DNA from: Bacteroidota bacterium
GTDB taxonomy: Bacteria > Bacteroidota > Bacteroidia > Bacteroidales > Prolixibacteraceae
Reading direction: 5' to 3'
DNA: 12,113 nucleotides
NCBI GenBank assembly: GCA_030632865.1
Contig: DAOVTY010000072.1
Coordinates: forward strand, 1 to 12,113
Shown here: positions 1-7,139 of the stretch, one piece after another
Layout: every line of letters begins with the position of its first letter
Position numbering within the stretch: the first letter of the stretch is position 1
Notes under the pieces: model-generated
What the model was told of the DNA's origin: nothing
The model's input: the letters and a program-made list of their open reading frames with translations, nothing else
Databases searched by the model: none
Made by a program: the position numbers and the translations under genes

Positions 1-33
1 AAGTATATCTATATTGTATTTAATTTTAAGCTT

Positions 34-1038
34 ATGAAAAAAGTAGCCGTAATAGGATTTGGCTTTATGGGAATTACACATAGCCTGAATATTCTGAAAT
101 GCAAAAATTTGGAGTTAGTAGCAATTATCGAAAAAGATGTGAATTCTATTTCAGAAAAACTGGAACAGAAAACCGGAAATCTAGACACGGGTGATATTGA
201 CATTAAAGCCTTCAACAAAATACCAGTTTATTCTACTTTAAACTCGTGCTTAGAAAACGAAAAATTGGATGCTGTACATGTTTGTGTGCATACAGACTTG
301 CACTTCCCGATTGTAAAAGAAGCATTAAATAATGGACTGCATGTTTTGGTAGAAAAACCATTTTGTCTTGATATAAAAGAGGGAGAAGAGTTAATAGAAA
401 TAGCCAAAGAGAAAAATCTGATTTTAATGGTTGCACATGTAGTTCGATTTATGTCTCCGTATAAAAAGTTAGTTGAAATGATTGATTCGGAGAAGTATGG
501 GAAACTAAAATTTCTCTCGTTGAGTCGTTTTACAGGTTTGCCAGATTGGGGACAATGGAAAGAAAAACAGAAAAATTTTGGTATTTCGGGAGGTGCACTT
601 TTCGATTTGGTTATACACGACATTGACTTTGCTGCATTTGCTTTGCAAGAAACTCCGGAGAAAATAGAAAGCACCGTTTTGCCAGGAAAACTAAGCAACC
701 ATGACTATGTAAATTCCATTTGGCATTTTCCGGCTAAAAACATTATTGTTAAGATTGAAGGTGGAAATATTTTCCCAACGAGTTATCCTTTTCAGGCAGG
801 ATTTACGGCAATATTCGAAAATGCAACAGTAAGTTTCTCTTCTAATTCTGCGGATCATATTTTTATAGACAATAAAAGTGGACGGACTGAAATTGATGCA
901 GGAGATTTAGATGAAGGGTATTTTAACGAAATTGCACTTTTTTCTGAGAGTCTAGAAAATGGAATTCTTAATGAAAAATACAGCCCAGAATCGGCACTGG
1001 AAACCATTCGTTTATGTTACTTACATGCGAAAATATGA
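34..1038 (+). CDS. Gfo/Idh/MocA family NAD(P)-dependent oxidoreductase
   Basis: A 334-residue protein with the layout of Gfo/Idh/MocA dehydrogenases, which oxidise or reduce sugar-like or cyclitol substrates in the cytoplasm. An N-terminal Rossmann fold is shown by VAVIGFGFMG at residues 4-13 (GxGxxG-type nucleotide site). The family signature VEKPF lies at 106-110, with the conserved Lys at 108. The C-terminal alpha/beta domain has a GGALFDLVIHDID stretch at 186-198, whose His195-Asp196 is the usual catalytic/substrate His region. Length is normal for the family. The ATG at 34 is preceded by an A/T-rich leader and the Rossmann motif begins at once, so the start is secure. Substrate cannot be read from sequence. 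The next gene (rRNA/tRNA modification) is 78 bp downstream on the same strand and gives no clue to the pathway. Confidence 0.9.
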   Translation: MKKVAVIGFGFMGITHSLNILKCKNLELVAIIEKDVNSISEKLEQKTGNLDTGDIDIKAFNKIPVYSTLNSCLENEKLDAVHVCVHTDLHFPIVKEALNNGLHVLVEKPFCLDIKEGEELIEIAKEKNLILMVAHVVRFMSPYKKLVEMIDSEKYGKLKFLSLSRFTGLPDWGQWKEKQKNFGISGGALFDLVIHDIDFAAFALQETPEKIESTVLPGKLSNHDYVNSIWHFPAKNIIVKIEGGNIFPTSYPFQAGFTAIFENATVSFSSNSADHIFIDNKSGRTEIDAGDLDEGYFNEIALFSESLENGILNEKYSPESALETIRLCYLHAKI

Positions 1039-1116
1039 GATATGTATACTTGTTAAATAAAGAGTAAATGGTTTTGTTTAAATTGCCAGAAATAATTCTA
1101 AACTGAGATAACTTTT

Positions 1117-2028
1117 ATGAATAAGAAAAATAAAAAACAGTACAAGAAAGCACCTGAAGATAATAGAAGAGTTGCTTTTGTAGTTTCGAAAAACACCACT
1201 CTGATGGAATTTCTGATTGCACAAATGCCAAATAGAAGCAGAAGTAAAATCAAATTTATTTTGGGTAATAAACAAGTTTTAATTGATGGACAAGTATTTT
1301 CGCAATTTAATCATCCACTAATTCCGGGTCAAAAAATAGAAATTAGCAAAGAGAGAATTGAGCTGAATAAAAAAATTCGCAATTATGATATTATTTACGA
1401 AGATGATGAATTGATTGTTGTAGATAAACAGGCCGGCTTGCTTTCGATTTCAACTGCTAAAGAAAAACGAGCAACAGTTTACAGTTTGTTAAGCAACTAT
1501 GTAAAGCAACAACACATCGATAATAAAATATTTATAGTTCACCGTCTCGATCGCGAAACATCGGGATTAATGTTGTTTGCAAAAAACGAGGAAATTAAAT
1601 ATCACATTCAGGAACTTTGGAATAGTACAGTATTAGAAAGAAGTTATATTGCTGTTGTTGAAGGAACGGTTGAAAAACCGGAAGGAGTAATAACTTCGTT
1701 TTTAGTGGAAGGTAAAACTTTTAAGGTGCATTCTACGCAAGATTCTAAAAGAGGAAAAAAAGCCGTTACAAATTATAAAACTCTGAAAAAGAATAAAGAT
1801 TACACTCTGCTGAAAGTAAATTTGGAGACTGGGCGCAAAAACCAAATTCGTGTACACATGTACGATATTGGACATGCAATTATTGGTGATAAAAAATATG
1901 GAGCAGTTAGTAGTCCAATTAATCGGCTAGGGTTGCATGCACAGCAACTTTCATTTATTCATCCAATTTCAGGTAAAAAACTTTTTTTCGAAACTAAAAT
2001 TCCGAGTGCTTTTTTAAAGCTATTTTAA
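1117..2028 (+). CDS. RluA-family 23S rRNA/tRNA pseudouridine synthase
   Basis: A 303-residue RluA-type pseudouridine synthase that isomerises specific uridines in rRNA or tRNA. Residues about 20-78 form an S4-like RNA-binding domain (RSRSKIKFILGNKQVLIDG region). The catalytic domain follows from about residue 90. It contains the family signature HRLDRETSG at 142-150, with Asp145 the expected nucleophile, and the later TGRKNQIRVHM motif at 238-248. The N-terminus is strongly basic (MNKKNKKQYKK), common in Bacteroidota members. The exact target (RluA, RluC, RluD or TruC-like) cannot be decided here. The gene ends about 48 bp before a perfect 14-bp hairpin terminator, so it closes a + strand unit that may include the upstream dehydrogenase. 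Confidence 0.93.
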   Translation: MNKKNKKQYKKAPEDNRRVAFVVSKNTTLMEFLIAQMPNRSRSKIKFILGNKQVLIDGQVFSQFNHPLIPGQKIEISKERIELNKKIRNYDIIYEDDELIVVDKQAGLLSISTAKEKRATVYSLLSNYVKQQHIDNKIFIVHRLDRETSGLMLFAKNEEIKYHIQELWNSTVLERSYIAVVEGTVEKPEGVITSFLVEGKTFKVHSTQDSKRGKKAVTNYKTLKKNKDYTLLKVNLETGRKNQIRVHMYDIGHAIIGDKKYGAVSSPINRLGLHAQQLSFIHPISGKKLFFETKIPSAFLKLF

Positions 2029-2075
2029 TGTCTTACATTGAATTACCAACTAAATTGGAACAGTATATTTTGTAG

Positions 2076-2113
2076 AAAAAAATGAGTTGCTCATTTGAAC
2101 AACTCATTTTTTT
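2076..2113. terminator. Bidirectional intrinsic terminator between convergent genes
   Basis: A perfect 14-bp inverted repeat (2076-2089 pairs with 2100-2113, loop 2090-2099). The core GAGTTG/CAACTC is flanked by seven A on one side and seven T on the other. It therefore gives a hairpin plus U-tract on either strand and serves both the pseudouridine synthase (+) and the hexosaminidase gene (-), which converge here. Confidence 0.9.
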
Positions 2114-2131
2114 ATCAGTTAAATTTTTGTT

Positions 2132-3670
2132 TTATTCTTGCCAGGGAACCAATGTAGAGCGATAATAATCAATATCCATTGCTTCAAATCTTTTTCCGTG
2201 GTTAGCCAACCTAAGTTTATATTCATCCCAGGTTCTAAGTGCTGGAGCAGTCCAACCTATTTCGGCATAACCGGGCAACCTTGGAAAAACCAGGTACTCA
2301 ATATCATCCATTTTTGATACTGTTTCTGACCAAAGAGGAGCTTCAATTCCTAAGATATTTTCTTTGGTAATTTCAGGAACCAGAGTTGCCGGATCCCACG
2401 AATATCCATGATCAACTTCAATATAGCCAGCCCAATGCAACCCAAATACCGAAGTAGAATCGTATTGCATATCGAAGTAAGCTCTCGCTGCCGGCGACAT
2501 AATTACTTTTGCATCTTGCTCGATGCCCAAAGCTGTATTTTTAATATCAGCCCAAAATTGCACGGTTGCATTCTCAACTAAATCTGCATTTGCAATCTCA
2601 TCCCAACCAATAACTTTTTTCCCATGCGACACTACAATTTCTTGTACACGATTTATAAATGGAATATAATCTTCAATTGCAGTAACATGAGATTCATCGC
2701 CACCAATATGAATGTATGGCCCGGGCGTTAATTCGGCCAATTCACGAACTACGTCATCAATAAATTTATACGTAATCTCTTTGTCGGTGCAAAATGTACT
2801 AAATCCAACCTCAGTACCCGTGTACAATTCGGTGGCTTTACCATCGCAATTTAATTCGGCATACGATGCCAAGGCTGCATTAGTATGCCCAGGCATGTCT
2901 ATTTCCGGAATAATTGTAATATTTCTATCCATCGCATATTTTACAATATCTTTATATTGTTCTTGCGTATAAAAACCTCCTTCGCCACCGCCAACTTGTT
3001 TACTTCCGCCATACGTAGTAAGGTTAGGCCACGATTTTATTTCAATTCGCCAACCTTGGTCATCAGAAAGATGAAGGTGAAGTACATTCATTTTATAGGC
3101 AGCCAGAAAATCGATATAACGTTTTACGTCTTCAACTCCAAAGAAATGACGTGCAACGTCTAACATCGCTCCACGATAAGCATATTCTGGGAAATCGCGA
3201 ATTACTCCTGTTGCAATTATTAATTGTTCATCTGTACTTGCGTTTATTGGTAATGTCTGCAATAAAGTTTGTATTCCGTTAAAACAGCCTGCCATATTTT
3301 TAGCAGTTATTGATATATGTTTTTTGTCGATTGTAAGTTGGTAACCTTCCTCTCCCAATTCTGGATCTTTATCGGAAAGTGAAAGTAAAATACCTTTTCC
3401 AGTTACTTTATCGGTACTATTAACTTCTATAGTTAAACCAGAAATTTTATTGAGTTCGGCAGCTAAATATTGTCCATATTCTTGCAAACCATCTTCAACA
3501 TAAATTACTGTTGAACTTTTTACAACGAATGAATTACCTGTAGCAATTACCGAAACCGGCTGTGGTATAAAACTAGTTTTAGTAAGGTCTGTTGGCGTTT
3601 CTGTAGTACACGAAATTTGTACCATAAGTAATGTTAACACAACTACTATTAAACCTGATTTAATTTTCAT
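2132..3670 (-). CDS. GH20 beta-N-acetylhexosaminidase, predicted lipoprotein
   Basis: A 512-residue family 20 glycoside hydrolase that removes terminal beta-linked GlcNAc or GalNAc by substrate-assisted catalysis. A signal peptide with lipobox (VQISC, Cys21) predicts a lipid-anchored periplasmic or surface enzyme. Residues about 33-150 match the GH20b accessory domain. The (beta/alpha)8 catalytic domain starts near RGAMLDVARHFF (166-177) and carries HLSDDQGWR (200-208). The catalytic pair is Asp325-Glu326 in HIGGDES. Active-site aromatic positions such as Trp375 and Trp447 are present. It ends soon after the catalytic barrel, without added CBM or FN3 modules, so it is the compact form. There are no SusCD, sulfatase or regulator genes alongside, so it appears to be a stand-alone enzyme, perhaps for chitin, glycan or peptidoglycan aminosugar recovery (inference). 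Confidence 0.95.
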   Translation of the reverse strand: MKIKSGLIVVVLTLLMVQISCTTETPTDLTKTSFIPQPVSVIATGNSFVVKSSTVIYVEDGLQEYGQYLAAELNKISGLTIEVNSTDKVTGKGILLSLSDKDPELGEEGYQLTIDKKHISITAKNMAGCFNGIQTLLQTLPINASTDEQLIIATGVIRDFPEYAYRGAMLDVARHFFGVEDVKRYIDFLAAYKMNVLHLHLSDDQGWRIEIKSWPNLTTYGGSKQVGGGEGGFYTQEQYKDIVKYAMDRNITIIPEIDMPGHTNAALASYAELNCDGKATELYTGTEVGFSTFCTDKEITYKFIDDVVRELAELTPGPYIHIGGDESHVTAIEDYIPFINRVQEIVVSHGKKVIGWDEIANADLVENATVQFWADIKNTALGIEQDAKVIMSPAARAYFDMQYDSTSVFGLHWAGYIEVDHGYSWDPATLVPEITKENILGIEAPLWSETVSKMDDIEYLVFPRLPGYAEIGWTAPALRTWDEYKLRLANHGKRFEAMDIDYYRSTLVPWQE

Positions 3671-3707
3671 AATATTTCAATTTCTAATTAATTTAAATTT
3701 TACGGTG

Positions 3708-3715
3708 CAAAATTA
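3708..3715 (-). promoter_or_regulatory. Candidate -7 box for the GH20 gene
   Basis: On the minus strand this reads TAATTTTG, an exact match to the Bacteroidota -7 consensus TAnnTTTG. It lies 38 bp upstream of the GH20 start codon. No clear TTTG was found at the expected -33 spacing, so this is only a partial promoter match. Confidence 0.4.
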
Positions 3716-3875
3716 CCGAAATGTATTTTAGAATCGACTATACTTTCAATGTTTCTTACTCTGAACAAAATTATAGCTTATACATTTCATTTTCAAAATA
3801 ATCGCATCAATCTGCAACATTTTCATAACTCGTGTAGTCAAACGTTCAGAAATCAAATTTTATAAATAAATTATT

Positions 3876-4229
3876 ATGGAAGAAATTTTAATAACTGGAG
3901 TAGTCTTTTTTGCAATGTATCATATTATTAAGTCGATATCAGATCACTTGTTGAGAAGAAAATTAATTAAAGCAGAACAGTACGAGAGAGTTGGAATTCT
4001 TGAAGCACCAAAACCAACCAGTGACGAAGTAAATAAATATCCTTCGCTAAAATGGGGATTGGTAGCATTTATGGCAGGCTTAGGCTTTATAGTTATAGAC
4101 TTGTTAAAATTATTCAATAAAGATTGGATAGATGGAAGAAATGCAGTGTTACCAATTGGTATTTTATTGGTGTTTGTTGCACTAGGCTTTCTTATCTATT
4201 TCTTTATTATGAATGGGAAGAAAAAGTAA
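3876..4229 (+). CDS. Small three-helix membrane protein (DUF6249-like)
   Basis: A 117-residue integral membrane protein with no recognisable catalytic motif. There are three hydrophobic segments: residues about 3-20, about 59-82 (containing WGLVAFMAGLGFIVIDLL) and about 91-113 (VLPIGILLVFVALGFLIYFF). The first two are joined by a polar, charged stretch rich in Lys, Arg and Glu, and the protein ends NGKKK. The layout (short N-terminal anchor, charged linker, Lys-Trp-Gly before the second helix, helical hairpin at the C-terminus) resembles the DUF6249 group of Bacteroidota, often found near ECF sigma factors; none is present here. The family assignment is from memory of the pattern and is tentative. 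It is divergent from the GH20 gene across a 205-bp gap. The ATG at 3876 directly opens the first membrane segment. Confidence 0.75.
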   Translation: MEEILITGVVFFAMYHIIKSISDHLLRRKLIKAEQYERVGILEAPKPTSDEVNKYPSLKWGLVAFMAGLGFIVIDLLKLFNKDWIDGRNAVLPIGILLVFVALGFLIYFFIMNGKKK

Positions 4230-4253
4230 ACAATAACAGTATTTAGGAAACAT

Positions 4254-4295
4254 AAAAAAATGCCATTCGATATTATATTGTGTGGCTCTTTTTTT
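4254..4295 (+). terminator. Possible terminator after the small membrane protein gene
   Basis: Seven A at 4254-4260 and GCCA at 4262-4265 face TGGC at 4283-4286 and seven T at 4289-4295. The stem is interrupted by a small internal mismatch. It lies about 25 bp after the stop of the membrane protein gene and has a terminal T-run. The long loop makes the call weak. Confidence 0.4.
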
Positions 4296-4314
4296 ACCCA
4301 TGCCATTACGAATG

Positions 4315-4365
4315 AAAGAAGGAAGAGAAATATGACTCTTAGAGATAGACTTCTCTTCCTTCTTT
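4315..4365. terminator. Long perfect hairpin between convergent genes
   Basis: A perfect 15-bp purine/pyrimidine inverted repeat: 4315-4329 (AAAGAAGGAAGAGAA) pairs with 4351-4365, with a 21-nt loop. It lies between the convergent membrane protein gene (+) and fmt (-), about 20 bp beyond the fmt stop. It is probably the fmt terminator, although neither side has a long U-tract after the stem. Confidence 0.6.
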
Positions 4366-4385
4366 ATATAAAATGTCAACAAAAC

Positions 4386-5357
4386 TTAAACAAACCTAAA
4401 CTCACCAATCTGCTGAAATCCCCTTAAAAAATCTCCAACTTTCATTCTTTTTTTACCTGCAATCTGCAAATCGGTAATTTGCAACCAACCTTGTTTGCAA
4501 GCAACATTTACAAATGTTTTATTATCGGTTTTTATTGTGCCAGGCTCCGCTTTTTCTTCAAACAAAAATAGTTTTGCAAAAAATAGTTTTGTGGGAATTT
4601 CTTTGCCAGAATCTTTATGTACCAACTTTGTCCAGGCTGCCGGGTACGGCGACAACCCGCGAATTAAATTCCGAATTAATTCACAATCTTTTGCCCAGTC
4701 TATTTTACAATCGTCCTTAAAAATTTTAGGCGCATGTTTTATCTCTGTCTCATCCATTATTCCCAACTGCGCTACAGCTTCGTAATTTCCATTGGCCAAA
4801 GCATCAACAGTTTTAACCACCAACTTTGCACCAATTACCATCAAGCCATCGTGAATATCGCCAACAGTATCGTTTTCCCCAATTTGAATTTCTCGCTTAA
4901 AAATAATTTTTCCTGTATCAATTTTATGATCGAGCAAAAAAGTAGTTACTCCGGTTTTGGTTTCGCCATTTATAACTGCCCAGTTTAATGGTGCAGCTCC
5001 TCGGTATTGAGGCAACAACGAGCCGTGCAAATTAAATGTTCCAAGCTTTGGCATATTCCAAACTACTTCGGGTAACATTCTAAAAGCAACTACAACTTGC
5101 AAATCAGCCTGTAATTTCTTTAATTCATTTAAAAATTCCGGATTTTTTAATTTCTCTGGCTGAAGAACATTTAAATTATTTGCAACAGCATATTTCTTTA
5201 CTGCCGACTCATTCAACTTTTTACCACGACCGGCCAGTTTATCGGGTGAAGTAATTACACCAATAATACTGTAACCACCTTCAACCAAAGCTTTTAAACT
5301 TGCTACTGCAAAATCAGGCGTTCCCATAAATACAATCCGAAGTTCTTTCCCCTGCAT
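4386..5357 (-). CDS. fmt: Methionyl-tRNA formyltransferase
   Basis: A 323-residue enzyme that formylates the amino group of Met on initiator tRNA, using 10-formyltetrahydrofolate, before translation initiation. The N-terminal Rossmann-type formyltransferase domain starts with RIVFMGTPDFAV (7-18). The flexible loop AGRGKK is at 42-47. The catalytic triad is visible: Asn109 and His111 in FNLHGSLLP, and Asp147 in DHKIDTGK. The Fmt C-terminal tRNA-binding domain follows from about residue 210 (GLSPYPAAWT at 240-249). Length is normal. It is the second gene of a tight pair: only 3 bp separate its ATG from the stop of the upstream DUF5522-like gene, so the two are almost certainly cotranscribed. 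Confidence 0.97.
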   Translation of the reverse strand: MQGKELRIVFMGTPDFAVASLKALVEGGYSIIGVITSPDKLAGRGKKLNESAVKKYAVANNLNVLQPEKLKNPEFLNELKKLQADLQVVVAFRMLPEVVWNMPKLGTFNLHGSLLPQYRGAAPLNWAVINGETKTGVTTFLLDHKIDTGKIIFKREIQIGENDTVGDIHDGLMVIGAKLVVKTVDALANGNYEAVAQLGIMDETEIKHAPKIFKDDCKIDWAKDCELIRNLIRGLSPYPAAWTKLVHKDSGKEIPTKLFFAKLFLFEEKAEPGTIKTDNKTFVNVACKQGWLQITDLQIAGKKRMKVGDFLRGFQQIGEFRFV

Positions 5358-5360
5358 AAC

Positions 5361-5579
5361 TCAATATTTTTTAATTCCTCTTCTCAAAACAGTATTTCCT
5401 TTTCGTGCTCTTGGATGGTACGGACAATGTTTACAACCATTGGAGCAACAATAACCACGACGAACTAAATAACTTTCTGTCATTACCCGATAACCTTTAT
5501 CCATAGTAAAATCCAGTCCTTCTTTTAAGCCATCGCTAAAAATATCCGGGTCTCCAAAAATATCGTCTAAATACCCCAT
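5361..5579 (-). CDS. Small cysteine-rich DUF5522-like protein
   Basis: A 72-residue protein of unknown function. The conserved part is YLVRRGYCCSNGCKHCPY (37-54), with Cys44, Cys45, Cys49 and Cys52 in a CC-x3-C-x2-C arrangement followed by HPR and a basic tail. This matches what I know as DUF5522, widespread in Bacteroidota. The clustered Cys suggest a zinc or Fe-S site, which is inference. The acidic N-terminal half (MGYLDDIFGDPDIF) is variable in such proteins. It lies 3 bp upstream of fmt in the same direction and probably shares its promoter and mRNA, which hints at, but does not prove, a translation-linked role. Confidence 0.8.
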   Translation of the reverse strand: MGYLDDIFGDPDIFSDGLKEGLDFTMDKGYRVMTESYLVRRGYCCSNGCKHCPYHPRARKGNTVLRRGIKKY

Positions 5580-5593
5580 ATTCTAATTTTGTC

Positions 5594-5601
5594 CAAAACT
5601 A
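5594..5601 (-). promoter_or_regulatory. Candidate -7 box for the DUF5522-fmt unit
   Basis: The minus strand reads TAGTTTTG, fitting the Bacteroidota -7 consensus TAnnTTTG, 15 bp before the start codon. A well-matched -33 TTTG is not visible, so this is only a candidate. Confidence 0.3.
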
Positions 5602-5665
5602 AACATTATCTTTAAAAACTAGATGGTTAGACTTTTGAATTAAGAAAAGAAAATTAAAATAAAAG

Positions 5666-6061
5666 ATGGGTATAGAAAAAGATTTCCTGATGCGTCAATT
5701 AATGATACTGTTCGAGTCCATTCATAAAATTCTTCGTTACCGAAAAGATGGAGATAAAGTGAAAGCACTAGATGAAGTAAAATATTTTTATGAATGCCTT
5801 AAAATTGAAGTAGATATTAATTCAATGAAAATTGAAAAATTGATTGAATTCCTCGAAAAGGATAAAAGTTTAAATAATGAACAAATTGAAATGGTAGCTT
5901 TTGTTTTAAAAGAGCAGGGCGAGCTTTCCGAAACAACAGAAATAAAACTCGATTTTTTTAGAAAGTCGTATTTTCTACTAAATAAAGTGGAAAGCGAAAG
6001 TATTACCTTTTCGATGGATCGGCAAATGAAATTGGCTGAATTAAAAGATTTTCTGAATTGA
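5666..6061 (+). CDS. Hypothetical all-helical protein, 131 aa
   Basis: I do not recognise this protein with confidence. It is 131 residues, soluble, with no signal peptide, Cys cluster or enzyme motif. It is rich in Lys, Glu, Leu and Ile with heptad-like spacing, so it is predicted to be almost entirely alpha-helical. The opening (KDFLMRQLMILFESIHKIL) resembles the start of small helical families such as DUF6483 of Firmicutes, but that is only a resemblance of pattern. Codon and base composition are like those of neighbouring genes. It is divergent from the DUF5522-fmt pair (86-bp gap) and convergent with the EamA permease gene, 21 bp away, so it is a single-gene unit. Confidence 0.75.
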   Translation: MGIEKDFLMRQLMILFESIHKILRYRKDGDKVKALDEVKYFYECLKIEVDINSMKIEKLIEFLEKDKSLNNEQIEMVAFVLKEQGELSETTEIKLDFFRKSYFLLNKVESESITFSMDRQMKLAELKDFLN

Positions 6062-6076
6062 AAAACTGTACCTGAC

Positions 6077-6093
6077 TTTTCTTTAAAAGAAAA
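6077..6093. terminator. Short palindrome at the convergent 3' ends
   Basis: TTTTCTTT (6077-6084) and AAAGAAAA (6086-6093) form an 8-bp inverted repeat around one base. It overlaps the stop codon of the EamA permease gene and lies just beyond the 131-aa gene. It could act as a weak bidirectional terminator, but the low GC content and tiny loop make this uncertain. Confidence 0.3.
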
Positions 6094-6994
6094 ACAGAAC
6101 AATTCCGGCAACAGTAATTACTGCTCCTAGAATCTCTTTCCCGTTTACTTTTTCTTTAAATAAAATAATTGCCGGTAGAATAATTAAAACCGGAGAAATG
6201 GCCATTAAAGTTGCAGCAATTCCTGCTTGCGTATGTTGCACAGCAAGAAGCGAAAACGAAACTCCTAAAAACGGTCCAAAAAAAGCACCCAAAGTAATTC
6301 GTTTCATTGCCGGACGATGTTTTAATGCCACCCACACTTTTGGCCATCTTTTCAGAAAAAAGAATAAAATAGTAAAACCTACAATCCCTGTTAAAACGCG
6401 AATTTGCGAAGCCGAGAAAGCATCGTACTCTCCCATTCCTTTTTTGCTGATAACTAATCCGGCCGCTTGTCCCATTGCGCCACCAATTGCGAGCAAAATT
6501 CCTGTTATCGGATATCCCGATTTTATCTTTTTAACAACTACTCCGTTCTTTTCAGTTTTTTCTCGCTTTAAAATCACAATAATAATTCCACTCATTGTAA
6601 CAGCCATTCCCAACCAACTCATTGGCGATAAAACTTCACCCAAAAGTAACCATCCAATAAAAGCGGCAAACGGTGGAGCAAGTGCCATCATTAACATTGA
6701 TATACGCGCACCAATAACTACAAATGCCTGAAAAAGTAGCAAGTCGCCAATTACAAAACCAATTATTCCCGAAAGTGCCAACCATTTCCACTGATACAAA
6801 GTTGCATCGGTTGGAAAGAAGAAACCTCGTGCAATCCAACTATAAATTCCAATGAAAAAGAAAGCCATTACAAGCCTAATTAAATTCACCGAAAGTGAGC
6901 CAACCTTTTTACCTGCCGACTCGAATGCCAAACTGGTAACAGTCCAAAAAACTGCTGTTAACAAACCTGCTATTTCACCTAAATAATTTTCCAT
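6083..6994 (-). CDS. EamA/DMT family permease
   Basis: A 303-residue inner-membrane transporter of the drug/metabolite superfamily with ten hydrophobic segments in two EamA repeats. The first runs from about residue 2 (YLGEIAGLLTAVFWTVTSLAF) to about 145. A charged linker (KREKTEKNGVVVKK) follows. The second repeat ends at ITVAGIVLFFF. Both repeats close with the typical late helix (LLLGEVLSPMSW and ILFKEKVNGKEI). The substrate is unknown. I place the start at the ATG at 6994. A longer frame begins with TTG at 7045, but that codon lies inside the terminator hairpin of the upstream gene. A -7-like TACTTTTG on the minus strand (7003-7010) also lies between the two starts. The short leader implied by this box is unusual. 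Confidence 0.9.
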   Translation of the reverse strand: MENYLGEIAGLLTAVFWTVTSLAFESAGKKVGSLSVNLIRLVMAFFFIGIYSWIARGFFFPTDATLYQWKWLALSGIIGFVIGDLLLFQAFVVIGARISMLMMALAPPFAAFIGWLLLGEVLSPMSWLGMAVTMSGIIIVILKREKTEKNGVVVKKIKSGYPITGILLAIGGAMGQAAGLVISKKGMGEYDAFSASQIRVLTGIVGFTILFFFLKRWPKVWVALKHRPAMKRITLGAFFGPFLGVSFSLLAVQHTQAGIAATLMAISPVLIILPAIILFKEKVNGKEILGAVITVAGIVLFFF

Positions 6995-7002
6995 TGAAGT
7001 TT

Positions 7003-7010
7003 CAAAAGTA
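7003..7010 (-). promoter_or_regulatory. Candidate -7 box for the EamA gene
   Basis: The minus strand reads TACTTTTG, an exact TAnnTTTG match, eight bases before the ATG at 6994. A TTTT rather than TTTG stands at -33 spacing (18-bp gap). If real, the transcript would be nearly leaderless. Confidence 0.3.
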
Positions 7011-7025
7011 GCAATTCCAAGGCAT

Positions 7026-7054
7026 AAAAAAAGCCTCTCTTCCAAAAGGCTTTT
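7026..7054 (-). terminator. Intrinsic terminator of the TlpA-like gene
   Basis: An 8-bp perfect stem (7029-7036 with 7047-7054, core AAAAGCCT/AGGCTTTT) with a 10-nt loop. On the minus strand it is followed by a run of seven T (plus-strand A at 7026-7032, partly in the stem). It lies about 85 bp after the stop of the TlpA-like gene and before the EamA start, separating the two minus-strand genes. Confidence 0.8.
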
Positions 7055-7105
7055 AATGTCTCAAATATTGTCTTTATTATGAAAATACTCTATTTGCTAT
7101 TTCTT

Positions 7106-7130
7106 CTTTACTCTCCTTTAGGGAGGAAAG
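7106..7130. terminator. Imperfect hairpin directly after the TlpA-like stop
   Basis: The arms CTTTACTCTC and GGGAGGAAAG fold with nine of ten positions paired (one G-T) around the loop CTTTA. It lies 10 bp past the stop codon of the TlpA-like gene on the minus strand but lacks a U-tract. It may be an mRNA 3'-end stabiliser, or a decayed relative of the CTCC/GGAG hairpins near 11.4-12.1 kb. Confidence 0.35.
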
Positions 7131-7139
7131 AAAGGACTT

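Noticed and set aside
2712..3163. Plus-strand open frames inside the GH20 gene
   Set aside because: They are antisense shadows of a clearly conserved enzyme and encode no recognisable domain.
2132..3670. Polysaccharide-utilisation locus around the GH20 gene
   Set aside because: No SusC/SusD-like genes, other glycosidases, sulfatases or hybrid two-component/ECF regulators are in the neighbourhood.
6198..6731. A 177-codon plus-strand frame antisense to the EamA gene
   Set aside because: The minus-strand protein has a convincing ten-helix EamA pattern; the antisense frame has no domain and reflects codon bias.
6995..7045. N-terminal extension of the EamA permease from a TTG at 7045
   Set aside because: The extension is encoded by the terminator hairpin of the upstream gene and adds a stretch not expected in the family; the ATG at 6994 directly precedes the first membrane helix.
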